Assembly (NCBI GenBank): GCA_017934975.1
Contig: JAGBIM010000017.1
Location: forward strand, 1 to 34,228
DNA: 34,228 bases
Direction: 5' to 3'
DNA from: Clostridia bacterium
GTDB lineage: Bacteria; Bacillota; Clostridia; Oscillospirales; UBA644
Part shown: positions 7,274 to 14,665 of the stretch, one piece after another
Layout: each line of letters starts with the position of its first letter
Numbering within the stretch: the stretch's first letter is position 1
Translations under genes and position numbers: made by a program
The notes under the pieces: model-generated
Told to the model about the DNA's origin: nothing
The model's input: the letters and a program-made list of their open reading frames with translations, nothing else
The model's database searches: none

Positions 7274-8068
7274 ATGATCGAATACGGAATGCCCACCTTG
7301 GTGGAATGCGAAGACATCGACGCCTGCGCGGAGCTTTGCGCCAAGTTGGGGCTGAAATTTATTGAAATCAATCAAAGCTTTCCTCAATATCAGCCTGCCA
7401 GTATGGATATCGACCATCTGAAGGATCTGAAGCAGAAATACGGAATCGGCTATTCCATCCACATTGACGAATCCATGAACCCCTTCGACTTCAACGATAA
7501 GGTGGCGGCGGTTTATCGGGAAAACATGGTGGAAGCCATTGAATTTGCCAAAAAGCTGGGCATCACGAAGCTGAACCTGCATCTGTTGCGGGGCGTCTAC
7601 GTGACCCTTCCCGGAAAACGCATTTTCCTCAACGACGTTTACGAAGAAAAATATCTGCAGAACGTCACCCTCTTCCGCGACGCCTGCGTGAAGGCCGTGG
7701 GAGACAGCGACGTGAAGATCTGCATCGAAAACACCGACGATCCCTTTATCCCCTGCCATTTCCGCGCCATGGAGATTCTTCTTGCCGCGCCCTGCTTTGC
7801 TCTGACCCTGGACACGGGGCACGATCAGGCCTCCACCCACGTGGATCTGGGATTTTTCCAAAACAACAAGGACCGTCTCTGCCACATTCACCTGCACAAC
7901 TGCAAGGGAAAATCCCCCCATCTGCCTTTGGGCGAAGGGGACGTGGACGTGATGGGCATGCTGAAGCTGACCGAGGAAACGGGCAGCGATTGCGTCATTG
8001 AGGTCAAGACCATCGAAGGATTGGAAAAATCCGTCGTTTGGCTGAAGGAACACAACTTGTACTGCTGA
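7274..8068 (+). CDS. Sugar-phosphate isomerase/epimerase-like TIM-barrel enzyme
   Basis: This 264-residue member of the AP-endonuclease-2/xylose-isomerase-like superfamily has candidate metal ligands E152 in CIENTDD, D180-x-x-H183 in TLDTGHD, the HIHLHNCKGK segment and E243 in VIEVKT. It is only distantly similar to the enzyme at 5387-6148, so this is not a recent duplicate. Substrate unknown: likely a sugar, sugar acid or cyclitol handled in the cytoplasm. The ATG at 7274 is chosen over a GTG nine bases earlier, although the ribosome binding site (GCGAG) is weak for both. It is monocistronic, with its own promoter (7214) and terminator (8075). Confidence 0.75.
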   Translation: MIEYGMPTLVECEDIDACAELCAKLGLKFIEINQSFPQYQPASMDIDHLKDLKQKYGIGYSIHIDESMNPFDFNDKVAAVYRENMVEAIEFAKKLGITKLNLHLLRGVYVTLPGKRIFLNDVYEEKYLQNVTLFRDACVKAVGDSDVKICIENTDDPFIPCHFRAMEILLAAPCFALTLDTGHDQASTHVDLGFFQNNKDRLCHIHLHNCKGKSPHLPLGEGDVDVMGMLKLTEETGSDCVIEVKTIEGLEKSVVWLKEHNLYC

Positions 8069-8074
8069 ATCTTC

Positions 8075-8112
8075 CGATCCTCCTCTTCCCAAGGGGAGGA
8101 TCGTTTTTTTCT
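8075..8112 (+). terminator. Rho-independent terminator of the 7274-8068 gene
   Basis: An 11-bp stem (8075-8085 with 8093-8103, one G-U pair) is followed by seven Ts at 8104-8110. Confidence 0.85.
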
Positions 8113-8113
8113 T

Positions 8114-8142
8114 ATTATATCACAATACGAGATAAAAGTCAA
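8114..8142 (-). promoter_or_regulatory. Minus-strand promoter-like sequence facing into the 3' end of the isomerase gene
   Basis: Minus-strand TTGACT (8137-8142), 17 bp, TATAAT (8114-8119) with TGTGA before the -10. It would transcribe antisense to the gene at 7274-8068. No credible minus-strand gene follows, so it may be a relic or drive an antisense RNA. Confidence 0.5.
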
Positions 8143-8162
8143 GAACAAGCCGCAAGGGAGCA

Positions 8163-8201
8163 AATAAAAACGTCGCCCGAGGGAACTTCTTCGGGCGACG
8201 T
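8163..8201 (-). terminator. Terminator of the pnuC/sialidase-like operon
   Basis: On the minus strand ACGTCGCCCGA (8191-8201) pairs with TCGGGCGACGT (8170-8180) around a short loop, followed by TTTTTATTTG. It lies about 11 bases after the last sialidase-like gene. Confidence 0.85.
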
Positions 8202-8211
8202 CTTGATTCGG

Positions 8212-9288
8212 TTATTCTTCCACGGTGGAAAGATCAATTTTATAAATACCCAAGGTACAGAGATTGTTCCCCTCTTCCCCGCTTCCGCGGCAGATTCCGA
8301 GAAGCAGATGACCGTCCTCGGTGAAAAACATGGCGGGATAAGAATATCCGCGGTCGGGATCGTCCCCTACGACGTTCATCTTGCCCCAGGTCTTCCCTTC
8401 GTCCTTGGAAATCCGCAGAACCATGGGAGAGCGGCTCCATACGCCGGGATGCTCCTGCTCGTATTCCTCGTAGCCGTTCCAACGGGGCTTGGGGTTGTAG
8501 GCGTTGTACAAAATCCCCTTATGCTCCCGAATCTGCATAGGCGAGATGGGGGAGGTAAAAATGCTGGGGACGGGATACCCGAATCCTTCGGGCCCCGTGA
8601 AGGAGACGGTTTCGTACTGCCGTCCGTAGCCCGTGCGGGTCCAGAAATAAAGGCGATCGGACAATTCGATGACCCCCGGCTCCTGGAAGCCGTAACGGGC
8701 GTTGGCCTCGTCGTGGGTGGTGTAATCGAAGGCGGCCTTGCGGAAGGTTTTTCCGTCGTCCTCGGAGATGAGGCAGGAGATGATGAACTTATAGCGTTCT
8801 GCGCGGTTGTCCTCGGCGGAGATCCATTCGGCAGGGGCCAGAATCCGTCCGTCGGCAAGGCGCACCAAACGATCGTTGTTCACCACGTAATAGGCGGGCG
8901 GACAGTCCATCGCACACCGCTCCACGCGGAAGGTTTCCCCATCCTTGGTCAAAGCCCGACCGATGGTGGCGGTAAAATCCTGCTCTTTAATCAGAAAATA
9001 GAAGGCCAGCTCCCCGTTTTCCTGCACGAGGGAGGAAACGCTCATCACGTTGTCCGTGCCGAAATCCTCCTTGGCACGGACGATGATTTCGGGCTCGGTC
9101 CAGGTGTTCCCCTCGTCGAAGGAACGGATCAGAGCAATATCGCAGGCGGCGTGATCGTGGCAGCTGATGCCCGTATAACGGCTATAGGCAAAAAGAATTT
9201 CGCCCTGATAGCCGCGGTGAAACGCCCCTTCACTGTTGCGGGGATTTCCGTCAATGGGAGGCAGATTACAAACCAGCTCCAGCTTCAT
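8212..9288 (-). CDS. Sialidase-like Asp-box protein, third tandem copy (copy C)
   Basis: This 358-residue protein has the sialidase beta-propeller signature: three Asp boxes at S56-FDEGNT-W63, S175-EDDGKT-F182 and S294-KDEGKT-W301. Candidate active-site residues resembling GH33 sialidases are R17 (NPRNSEG), E203 (GFQEPG), R218/R223 (RTGYGRQY) and Y261; that mapping is inference. There is no signal peptide, so unlike secreted sialidases it should work on imported or internal substrates. It ends the pnuC operon. Its middle (about 122-190) differs most from the other two copies, while the end is nearly the same. The start follows the stop of copy B by three bases; GGAGG in the last codons of copy B is its ribosome binding site. 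Confidence 0.8.
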   Translation of the reverse strand: MKLELVCNLPPIDGNPRNSEGAFHRGYQGEILFAYSRYTGISCHDHAACDIALIRSFDEGNTWTEPEIIVRAKEDFGTDNVMSVSSLVQENGELAFYFLIKEQDFTATIGRALTKDGETFRVERCAMDCPPAYYVVNNDRLVRLADGRILAPAEWISAEDNRAERYKFIISCLISEDDGKTFRKAAFDYTTHDEANARYGFQEPGVIELSDRLYFWTRTGYGRQYETVSFTGPEGFGYPVPSIFTSPISPMQIREHKGILYNAYNPKPRWNGYEEYEQEHPGVWSRSPMVLRISKDEGKTWGKMNVVGDDPDRGYSYPAMFFTEDGHLLLGICRGSGEEGNNLCTLGIYKIDLSTVEE

Positions 9289-9291
9289 CCT

Positions 9292-10377
9292 TTATTCCTC
9301 CACGGTGGAAAGGTCGATTTTATAAATGCCAATGGTGCAAAGGTTGTTGCCCTCCGCGCCGCTTCCGCGGCAGATGCCGAGAAGCAGATGACCGTCCTCG
9401 GTGAAGAACATGGCGGGATAAGAATATCCGCGGTCGGGATCGTCCCCCACGACGTTCATCTTGCCCCAGGTCTTCCCTTCGTCGCGGGAAATGCGCAGAA
9501 CCATGGGAGAGCGGCTCCATACGCCGGGATGCTCCTGCTCATATTCCTCGTAGCCGTTCCAGCGGGGCTTGGGGTTGTAGGCGTTATAGAGAATCCCGTT
9601 ATGCTTTTTGATCTGCATGGGCGACACGGGAGAGGTGAAAATACTGGGTTGAGGATAATGGAAGCCCGAGGGGCCCGTAAAGGAAACGGTCTCGTATTGC
9701 CGTCCGTAGCCCGTGCGGGTCCAGTAATAGAGGCGGTCAGACAGTTCGATCATACCCGGCTCCTGAAAGCCGTAACGGGTGTTGGCAAGGTCGGTGGAAA
9801 CGAAATCAAAGCCCGCATCGTAGAAGGTCTTTCCGTCATCGTCGGACAGGAACGCTCCGCAATGGCAGGGGTCGCGGCGGTCGATTTTTGCCGCCTCGGC
9901 ACAGACCCAGCACCAGGGAGCCATGAGCCGTCCGTCGGAAAGGCGCACGATACGATCGTTGTTGACGCAGAAATAACCGGGGCGGACGCTCTTGTCGAAT
10001 TGGCACCGTTCAGCGGTGAAGTTCTCCCCGTCACGGGTCAGAACCCGTCCGATGGAGGTGGTATAATCCAATTCCTTGATCAGGAAATAGAAGGCCAGAT
10101 CGCCGTTTTTTTGCACCACGGAAGAAACGCTCATCACGTTGTTCGTTCCGAAATCCTCCTTGGCACGGGCGATAATCACGGGCTCGCTCCAGGTGTTCCC
10201 CTCGTCGAAGGAGCGGATCAGAGCGATGTCACAGGTGGCGTCGTCATGGCAGCTTTCCCCCGTATAGCGGCTGTAGGCATACAGGATTTCTCCTTTGAAG
10301 CCGCGGGCAAAGGTTCCTTCACTGTTGCGGGGATTCCCGTCAACGGGGGGCAGATTGCAAACCAAATCCAATTTCAT
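9292..10377 (-). CDS. Sialidase-like Asp-box protein, second tandem copy (copy B)
   Basis: A 361-residue cytoplasmic Asp-box protein of the same family as its neighbours, with SFDEGNTW, SDDDGKTF and SRDEGKTW boxes. It is a mosaic. Residues about 30-115 follow copy C (for example AKEDFGTNNVMSVSS and AFYFLIKE). Residues about 116-300 are almost identical to copy A (RCQFDKSVRPGYFCVNNDR and onward). The last part returns to the copy C form (GYSYPAMFFTEDGHLLL). This points to gene conversion between the copies. The gene is bracketed by identical junctions in which the VEE-stop of one gene carries the GGAGG of the next. The true substrate is unknown. Confidence 0.8.
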   Translation of the reverse strand: MKLDLVCNLPPVDGNPRNSEGTFARGFKGEILYAYSRYTGESCHDDATCDIALIRSFDEGNTWSEPVIIARAKEDFGTNNVMSVSSVVQKNGDLAFYFLIKELDYTTSIGRVLTRDGENFTAERCQFDKSVRPGYFCVNNDRIVRLSDGRLMAPWCWVCAEAAKIDRRDPCHCGAFLSDDDGKTFYDAGFDFVSTDLANTRYGFQEPGMIELSDRLYYWTRTGYGRQYETVSFTGPSGFHYPQPSIFTSPVSPMQIKKHNGILYNAYNPKPRWNGYEEYEQEHPGVWSRSPMVLRISRDEGKTWGKMNVVGDDPDRGYSYPAMFFTEDGHLLLGICRGSGAEGNNLCTIGIYKIDLSTVEE

Positions 10378-10380
10378 CCT

Positions 10381-11466
10381 TTATTCCTCCACGGTGGCAA
10401 GATCAATTTTATAGATACCCAAGGTGCAGAGATTATTGCCTTCCGCGCCGCTTCCGCGGCAGATGCCGAGAAGCATGTGACCGTCCTTGGTGAAGAACAT
10501 GGCGGGATAGGCGTATCCGCGGTCGGGATCGTCTCCTACGATATTCATCTTGCCCCAGGTCTTCCCTTCGTCGCGGGAAATCCGCAGAACCATGGGAGAG
10601 CGGCTCCACACGCCGGGATGCTCCTGCTCGTATTCCTCGTAGCCGTTCCAGCGGGGCTTGGGGTTGTAGGCGTTATAGAGAATCCCGTTATGCTTTTTGA
10701 TCTGCATGGGCGACACGGGAGAGGTGAAGATACTGGGTTGAGGATAATGGAAGCCCGAGGGGCCCGTAAAGGAAACGGTCTCGTATTGCCGTCCGTAGCC
10801 CGTGCGGGTCCAGTAATAGAGGCGGCCAGACAGTTCGATCATGCCCGGCTCCTGGAAGCCGTAACGGGTGTTTGCAAGGTCGGTGGAAACGAAATCAAAG
10901 CCCGCGTCGTAGAAGGTCTTCCCGTCGTCGTCGGAGAGGAAAGCACCGCAATGGCAGGGGTCCCGACGTTCGATCTTGGCGGCCTCGGCACTGACCCAGC
11001 ACCAGGGAGCCATGAGCCGTCCGTCGGAAAGGCGGACGATGCGGTCGTTGTTGACGCAGAAATAACCGGGGCGGACGCTCTTGTCGAATTGGCACCGTTC
11101 GGCGGTAAAGTTCTCCCCGTCAAAGGTGATCAGTCGTCCCAAGTCCACGTTGAAGGTTTCGGGATCGAGAATCAAGAAATAGAAGCCCAGAGAGCCGTCC
11201 CGCTGATACACGGTGGAAACGCTCATAATATTGACCACGCCGTACTCGTCGGAGCGGACCAGCACCCGAGGCTCGGTCCAGGTTTCGCCTTCGTCGTAGG
11301 AAACGATCATGGCAATATCGCTGCAGGCGTTATCGTGGAAGCTTTCCCCCCGATAACGGCTGTAGAGGAACATAATTTCTCCCTTGAAGCCGCGGGCAAA
11401 GGTGCCTTCACTGTTGCGGGGGTTGTCGGGAATGGGGGGAAGATTGCAAACGAGATTCAGATTCAT
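10381..11466 (-). CDS. Sialidase-like Asp-box protein, first tandem copy (copy A)
   Basis: A 361-residue Asp-box beta-propeller protein, first of three and second gene of the operon, 29 bases after pnuC. Asp boxes: SYDEGETW, SDDDGKTF and SRDEGKTW. It shares the NPRNSEGTF, GFQEPG and RTGYGRQYE motifs with the other copies. Its N-terminal third is the most divergent (SDEYGVVNIMSVSTVYQRDG). No export signal is present. The ribosome binding site GGAGG lies eight to nine bases before the ATG. Family members are annotated as exo-alpha-sialidase or BNR proteins; the intracellular location and the transporter partner make a glycan or small-conjugate hydrolase only one possibility. Confidence 0.8.
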   Translation of the reverse strand: MNLNLVCNLPPIPDNPRNSEGTFARGFKGEIMFLYSRYRGESFHDNACSDIAMIVSYDEGETWTEPRVLVRSDEYGVVNIMSVSTVYQRDGSLGFYFLILDPETFNVDLGRLITFDGENFTAERCQFDKSVRPGYFCVNNDRIVRLSDGRLMAPWCWVSAEAAKIERRDPCHCGAFLSDDDGKTFYDAGFDFVSTDLANTRYGFQEPGMIELSGRLYYWTRTGYGRQYETVSFTGPSGFHYPQPSIFTSPVSPMQIKKHNGILYNAYNPKPRWNGYEEYEQEHPGVWSRSPMVLRISRDEGKTWGKMNIVGDDPDRGYAYPAMFFTKDGHMLLGICRGSGAEGNNLCTLGIYKIDLATVEE

Positions 11467-11495
11467 AAAAATACCTCCAAAATTCGTCGGTTATT

Positions 11496-12200
11496 TCAAT
11501 TCCGTCTTTGACGGCAATACTGTTTCGTCCAAATGCAGCAGGCCTTCACGGTGAGGGCCAGATTGTACGCAGAGATGATCAGGAAATTGATATTTGCGGG
11601 TTTTTCCAGGGTGATCAGAATCCACATCACCAAAGCGACCGCGCCGGCGATCAGATTCAGATACTGCGCCTCCAGATAGCGAACGGCCATCAGAACCGTC
11701 ACCACGATGCCCGAAACGAAGCTGTAGGCATCCAGAGAGGGGAAGGCGGCCCCTTCAAAGAGAGGACCGAGGAAGAGAACGCAACCCAGCCACGCCAGCA
11801 AGATTCCGCCCACCGTACCGCCCAAAACCAAGGGCTTCATGCAACGGAAGCGAACCTCCTGCCCGTCGGAATTTTTCCGCCATTGGAAAAAGGACCAGAT
11901 CTGCATGGGGAAGGAAAAGAGGATGGAAGACGCGGCGGAGAAATACAACCCTTCGGTCAGGTATCCCACTCCGTACAGAGCCGCGTTAAAGCCCCCCAGC
12001 AGAAATCCGTACCGATTGGCGCGGGCCATCAGAATCTGCACCGCCAAGGTAACGAGGGTAGGCAGGGTTTTATAAAAGGCCTGATGCTCTTTGACGGCAA
12101 AGACGAGAATCAACACCGCCACGGCAGCCATGGGAAGATATTCCAAAAGAGATTTTCGAAGAAGTGCCTTACGGTTCGGCACGGCAGTTGCAACAGACAT
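11496..12200 (-). CDS. pnuC: PnuC-family membrane transporter
   Basis: This 234-residue, seven- to eight-helix membrane protein matches the PnuC family in size, in the RANRYGFLLGGFNAALYGV helix pair and in the FPMQIWSFFQWRKN motif that corresponds to the family's conserved W-x-x-W-type segment. PnuC proteins facilitate diffusion of nicotinamide riboside or related vitamins. Here the gene leads an operon with three sialidase-like proteins rather than NAD-salvage genes such as nadR, so the cargo may differ. The ATG at 12200 has AGGAGG six bases upstream and sits in a potential 5' hairpin (12193-12227). It is divergent from the AraC-type gene, which is the probable regulator. Confidence 0.8.
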   Translation of the reverse strand: MSVATAVPNRKALLRKSLLEYLPMAAVAVLILVFAVKEHQAFYKTLPTLVTLAVQILMARANRYGFLLGGFNAALYGVGYLTEGLYFSAASSILFSFPMQIWSFFQWRKNSDGQEVRFRCMKPLVLGGTVGGILLAWLGCVLFLGPLFEGAAFPSLDAYSFVSGIVVTVLMAVRYLEAQYLNLIAGAVALVMWILITLEKPANINFLIISAYNLALTVKACCIWTKQYCRQRRN

Positions 12201-12227
12201 AGCAAACCTCCTGTTCGTTATGTCTGT
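12193..12227 (-). promoter_or_regulatory. 5' hairpin hiding the pnuC start codon
   Basis: The expected mRNA 5' end ACAGACATA (12219-12227) is complementary over 9 bp to TATGTCTGT (12193-12201), which contains the AUG. The AGGAGG ribosome binding site lies in the 17-nt loop. This could tune translation of the operon. Confidence 0.5.
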
Positions 12228-12256
12228 ATTATACACCACCGCATGGGCGTTTTCAA
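12228..12256 (-). promoter_or_regulatory. Promoter of the pnuC operon
   Basis: Minus-strand TTGAAA (12251-12256), 17 bp, TATAAT (12228-12233). TTTTCAA occurs on the plus strand at 12250-12256 (overlapping the -35) and again at 12274-12280, a possible direct repeat for the divergent AraC-type regulator. Confidence 0.75.
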
Positions 12257-12323
12257 GAGTATTTCGGAACATCTTTTCAAAAAAATGTCCTTTTTTTATA
12301 GTCGAATCGTCACATTCGGGGAT

Positions 12324-12329
12324 TATAAT
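12324..12329 (+). promoter_or_regulatory. -10 element of the AraC-type regulator gene
   Basis: TATAAT lies about 20 bp before the start codon, but no good -35 hexamer is seen 16-18 bp upstream. It may need an activator or be weak. The leader would be only about 12 nt. Confidence 0.45.
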
Positions 12330-12347
12330 GAATCCGAGGTGATGAAG

Positions 12348-13196
12348 ATGCAAGAAAATGCCATACGGGCGGAACTGGAGGACGTGATCCTCTCCGCCGT
12401 TCTGTTTGACGAGGCCTTCCGTCTGTCGGACAAATCCCTGTCCACGCCCCTGCCCGAAGCCCCCCACTGTCACGCGGACTACGAAATTTTCTTTCTCCTT
12501 TCGGGAGAGCTGACCCTGCGGGGAGGAAAAGAACCGATTACCGCAAAGGCCCCCGTCACCGTCGTCGTGCCGCCCCTTACCAATCATATCACCAAAACGC
12601 AGGACCTGCAGGGATACTGTATGTATTTCAATCTGAAGAAGGATCCGAAGGTCCGCGGCTCTCTTTACGAAGAAGTCTCGGCGGCGTTGCAGAACAAAAT
12701 CTGCCTGCTTCCCATGAAGGAGGAAACGCGGTTTTACGTAACCCAACTGGAGAAATATTCTTCCTCCCATCTGCGGGAGACCCATCGGCACCTGATCTAT
12801 CTGCTTTTTGAGAATCTGTTTGAATCGGTCACGCCGCCAAAAGCCCCGCAGGAAATGCCGAAAAACCAGCAATACATCAACCGCATCGACCTGTTTCTGT
12901 CGGAGCATTATCGGGAAAAGATCCGTCTGGAGCATTTAGCGGAGCTGTTGCACCTCTGCCCCAAGCAGGTTTCGCGGATCATTTATCGGAAATACGGTTG
13001 CTCCTTCACGGAGCGGATTCGGGATTTCCGCATGGCCCTTGCCCGTACTATGCTCACCGAGTCGGAGCAGACCGTGGAGCAGATCGCCCTGACGGCGGGA
13101 TACGAAAACCCCACCTATTTTTACGCCCAGTTCCGCAAGATGCACGGCATGACGCCTCTGGAATATCGGGCAAAAAACCGAAAAACGGAAAGTTAA
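12348..13196 (+). CDS. AraC-family transcriptional regulator with cupin sensor domain
   Basis: The 282-residue protein has an N-terminal cupin-like ligand-binding domain (PHCHADYEIFFLLSGELTLRGG at about 38-60) and a C-terminal AraC double helix-turn-helix from about residue 185. The second helix-turn-helix carries the family signature (QIALTAGYENPTYFYAQFRKMHGMTPLEYR). Such regulators usually sense a sugar or related metabolite and activate a neighbouring operon. It is divergent from pnuC across about 150 bp, so control of the pnuC/sialidase-like operon is likely. The ATG at 12348 is preferred over one six bases upstream because GAGGTGAT, a full anti-16S match, is well spaced only for it. A terminator follows at 13212. 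Confidence 0.85.
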   Translation: MQENAIRAELEDVILSAVLFDEAFRLSDKSLSTPLPEAPHCHADYEIFFLLSGELTLRGGKEPITAKAPVTVVVPPLTNHITKTQDLQGYCMYFNLKKDPKVRGSLYEEVSAALQNKICLLPMKEETRFYVTQLEKYSSSHLRETHRHLIYLLFENLFESVTPPKAPQEMPKNQQYINRIDLFLSEHYREKIRLEHLAELLHLCPKQVSRIIYRKYGCSFTERIRDFRMALARTMLTESEQTVEQIALTAGYENPTYFYAQFRKMHGMTPLEYRAKNRKTES

Positions 13197-13211
13197 GAAA
13201 CACAATACGAC

Positions 13212-13252
13212 ACAGACACGCCACAACGATGCGGCGTGTCTGTTCTTTTTTT
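13212..13252 (+). terminator. Rho-independent terminator of the AraC-type gene
   Basis: An 11-bp perfect stem (ACAGACACGCC 13212-13222 with GGCGTGTCTGT 13233-13243) is followed by a run of Ts to 13252. Its T-tract reaches the end of the convergent lipoprotein gene. Confidence 0.85.
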
Positions 13253-14348
13253 ATTGTTTGGGAACGTAGGGGGCCGTTTCGATGGACAAAAGCCAATCCA
13301 CCGTGGGGCGGAAGCCAAGATATCTTCCCTCAATCGAGAAAAAGGACGTTCCGTCGGTACCATACACGTAGATTTCGGTAGGAATCGTTTCGGACACAAA
13401 CTCGGCATAATAACCTGTATTGCACTCTAAAATATACTTTTCCAAAACGTACAAAGTCTTTGAACCGTCTTGCAATACGTAATATTTCCTCCAGGTTCCG
13501 GGACGAGAACCGAAACTTGATTCATAGTACACGGTTGCATTTCGATCCGATTCACAGAAAACCGTGTCCGTCGCATTTTCAGGAGAAATGAACTTACCCC
13601 GGACCCACGCTTCCCTTTCTTCGTAGGACTCTTTCGTAACAAAGTTGAACTTCAGACGGGGTTTCAATCCTGCAGGAGCATTCCCCGAAGGATAGTACGT
13701 CACACACAAACGATCATCTCTCAACTGCACGGAACCGGGCTTTTCATACCCGGGAAGAACAGGAAGCAAGAAATGATACGGGTCCGCGATGCAGTATCGT
13801 TCCGTATCCTTTTGGGTAAAGAAGGATCGAACTTGTTGCTGAGCATATTCATCCAATCCAACGCGGGCAAGCGAATTAAACAGGTTGTCAGCAGACTTAA
13901 AAACAATGCTTTCATCGTGAAGAACACATCCACTGTTATCTAACTTCTGCGGCTTTTTTCCTTCCAAAAACGTGAGGTAGCACGCTCCATTGATGCGTTC
14001 AATCCGATAGGTATCATTTTCAAAAAGAAGAACATCCTCGGTGCCGAGACCATCGACGGTATCAACAAAATACGCATCACTGGTCCACCGACCGGAATAA
14101 GAATCGGTAACGTGGGAATCCGTAATCACTTCTTCCTGCGATTTCGTATCAGAAGACGACACGTCGGTGGAGGGCGTTTCGGAATCTGTCTGCGACGAAA
14201 GGTCGGAAATTACACGATCCGCAGAGTCGGTTTGGGATTCGGTACTGACGGAATCGCTTTCTTCTACGGAAGATTGCGTGCACCCCACGAAGCAGAACAG
14301 AATCAGCAACACACCGCACAAGAGAAGAATCCGTCTTGATTTTTTCAT
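13251..14348 (-). CDS. Lipoprotein with Ser/Thr-rich linker, unknown function
   Basis: A 365-residue exported lipoprotein: basic N-terminus, hydrophobic core and lipobox FVGC, then about 65 residues rich in Ser, Thr, Asp and Glu, and a mostly beta C-terminal region of about 275 residues beginning SGRWTSDAYFVDTVDG. The segment 'GxW' followed by value-like strands resembles lipocalin-like or META-type domains, but I do not assign a family. The ATG at 14348 (MKKSRR) is used because GAGGTG is six bases upstream; a GTG nine bases earlier overlaps that site. It is monocistronic, with the promoter at 14406-14434. The short lipoprotein at 32760-33401 has a similar layout (lipobox, linker, SGTWVS-type strands). 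Confidence 0.75.
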   Translation of the reverse strand: MKKSRRILLLCGVLLILFCFVGCTQSSVEESDSVSTESQTDSADRVISDLSSQTDSETPSTDVSSSDTKSQEEVITDSHVTDSYSGRWTSDAYFVDTVDGLGTEDVLLFENDTYRIERINGACYLTFLEGKKPQKLDNSGCVLHDESIVFKSADNLFNSLARVGLDEYAQQQVRSFFTQKDTERYCIADPYHFLLPVLPGYEKPGSVQLRDDRLCVTYYPSGNAPAGLKPRLKFNFVTKESYEEREAWVRGKFISPENATDTVFCESDRNATVYYESSFGSRPGTWRKYYVLQDGSKTLYVLEKYILECNTGYYAEFVSETIPTEIYVYGTDGTSFFSIEGRYLGFRPTVDWLLSIETAPYVPKQ

Positions 14349-14405
14349 AAAAAGCACCTCTTTTCCGTTTTAATAAAGGGGCAAAACCTCCGTTCCTACA
14401 AATTT

Positions 14406-14434
14406 ATTATATCATACAACCGCAATCCTGTCAA
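14406..14434 (-). promoter_or_regulatory. Promoter of the 13251-14348 lipoprotein
   Basis: Minus-strand TTGACA (14429-14434), 17 bp, TATAAT (14406-14411). Confidence 0.8.
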
Positions 14435-14496
14435 GAGAATGAAAAAACGCAGAGAATGATAACTGCGATAATAAGATATCGTGCACAAACGCAAGC

Positions 14497-14515
14497 CTCC
14501 CCTTAGTAAGGGGAG
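14497..14515. repeat. GC-rich perfect palindrome with adjacent G-run
   Basis: CTCCCCTTA (14497-14505), one base, TAAGGGGAG (14507-14515), followed by eight Gs at 14523-14530. No T-tract follows on either strand. It looks like a dispersed palindromic repeat unit rather than a terminator. The rest of 14435-14624 is pyrimidine-rich with no gene. Confidence 0.5.
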
Positions 14516-14624
14516 CCTCAACGGGGGGGGTGTCTCATTCAAATTTCTCTTCCTCCACAACCGCTTCCGCTCAAATTTCTTTCAACTTTTCATTTTTCTT
14601 GTCGGCAATCGTCTCTCCGCATAC

Positions 14625-14665
14625 AAAAATCGGCAGACGCAGGAAACCTGCGTCTGCCGATTTTT
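14625..14665 (-). terminator. Strong terminator after the Cthe_2159-type lipoprotein
   Basis: A 19-bp perfect stem (14625-14643 with 14647-14665, loop of three bases) flanked by A and T runs. It begins at the stop codon of the minus-strand gene and could work in both directions. Confidence 0.9.

Noticed and set aside
7124..8092. A 322-codon minus-strand open frame under the promoter at 8114
   Set aside because: It lies antisense to a well-supported TIM-barrel gene and shows no protein-like motifs apart from the last few relic codons.
8038..11511. A very long plus-strand open frame of over 1100 codons with three internal repeats
   Set aside because: It is the antisense of the three sialidase-like genes; its repeats mirror theirs, it has no ribosome binding site, and its composition is typical of a complementary-strand shadow in GC-rich codons.
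12201..12227. Possible NAD-responsive riboswitch before pnuC
   Set aside because: The leader is only about 25 nt and contains just the start-codon hairpin.
11508..12341. Upstream in-frame extension of the AraC-type regulator through the pnuC region
   Set aside because: It overlaps pnuC antisense; GAGGTGAT before the ATG at 12348 and the -10 at 12324 set the real start.
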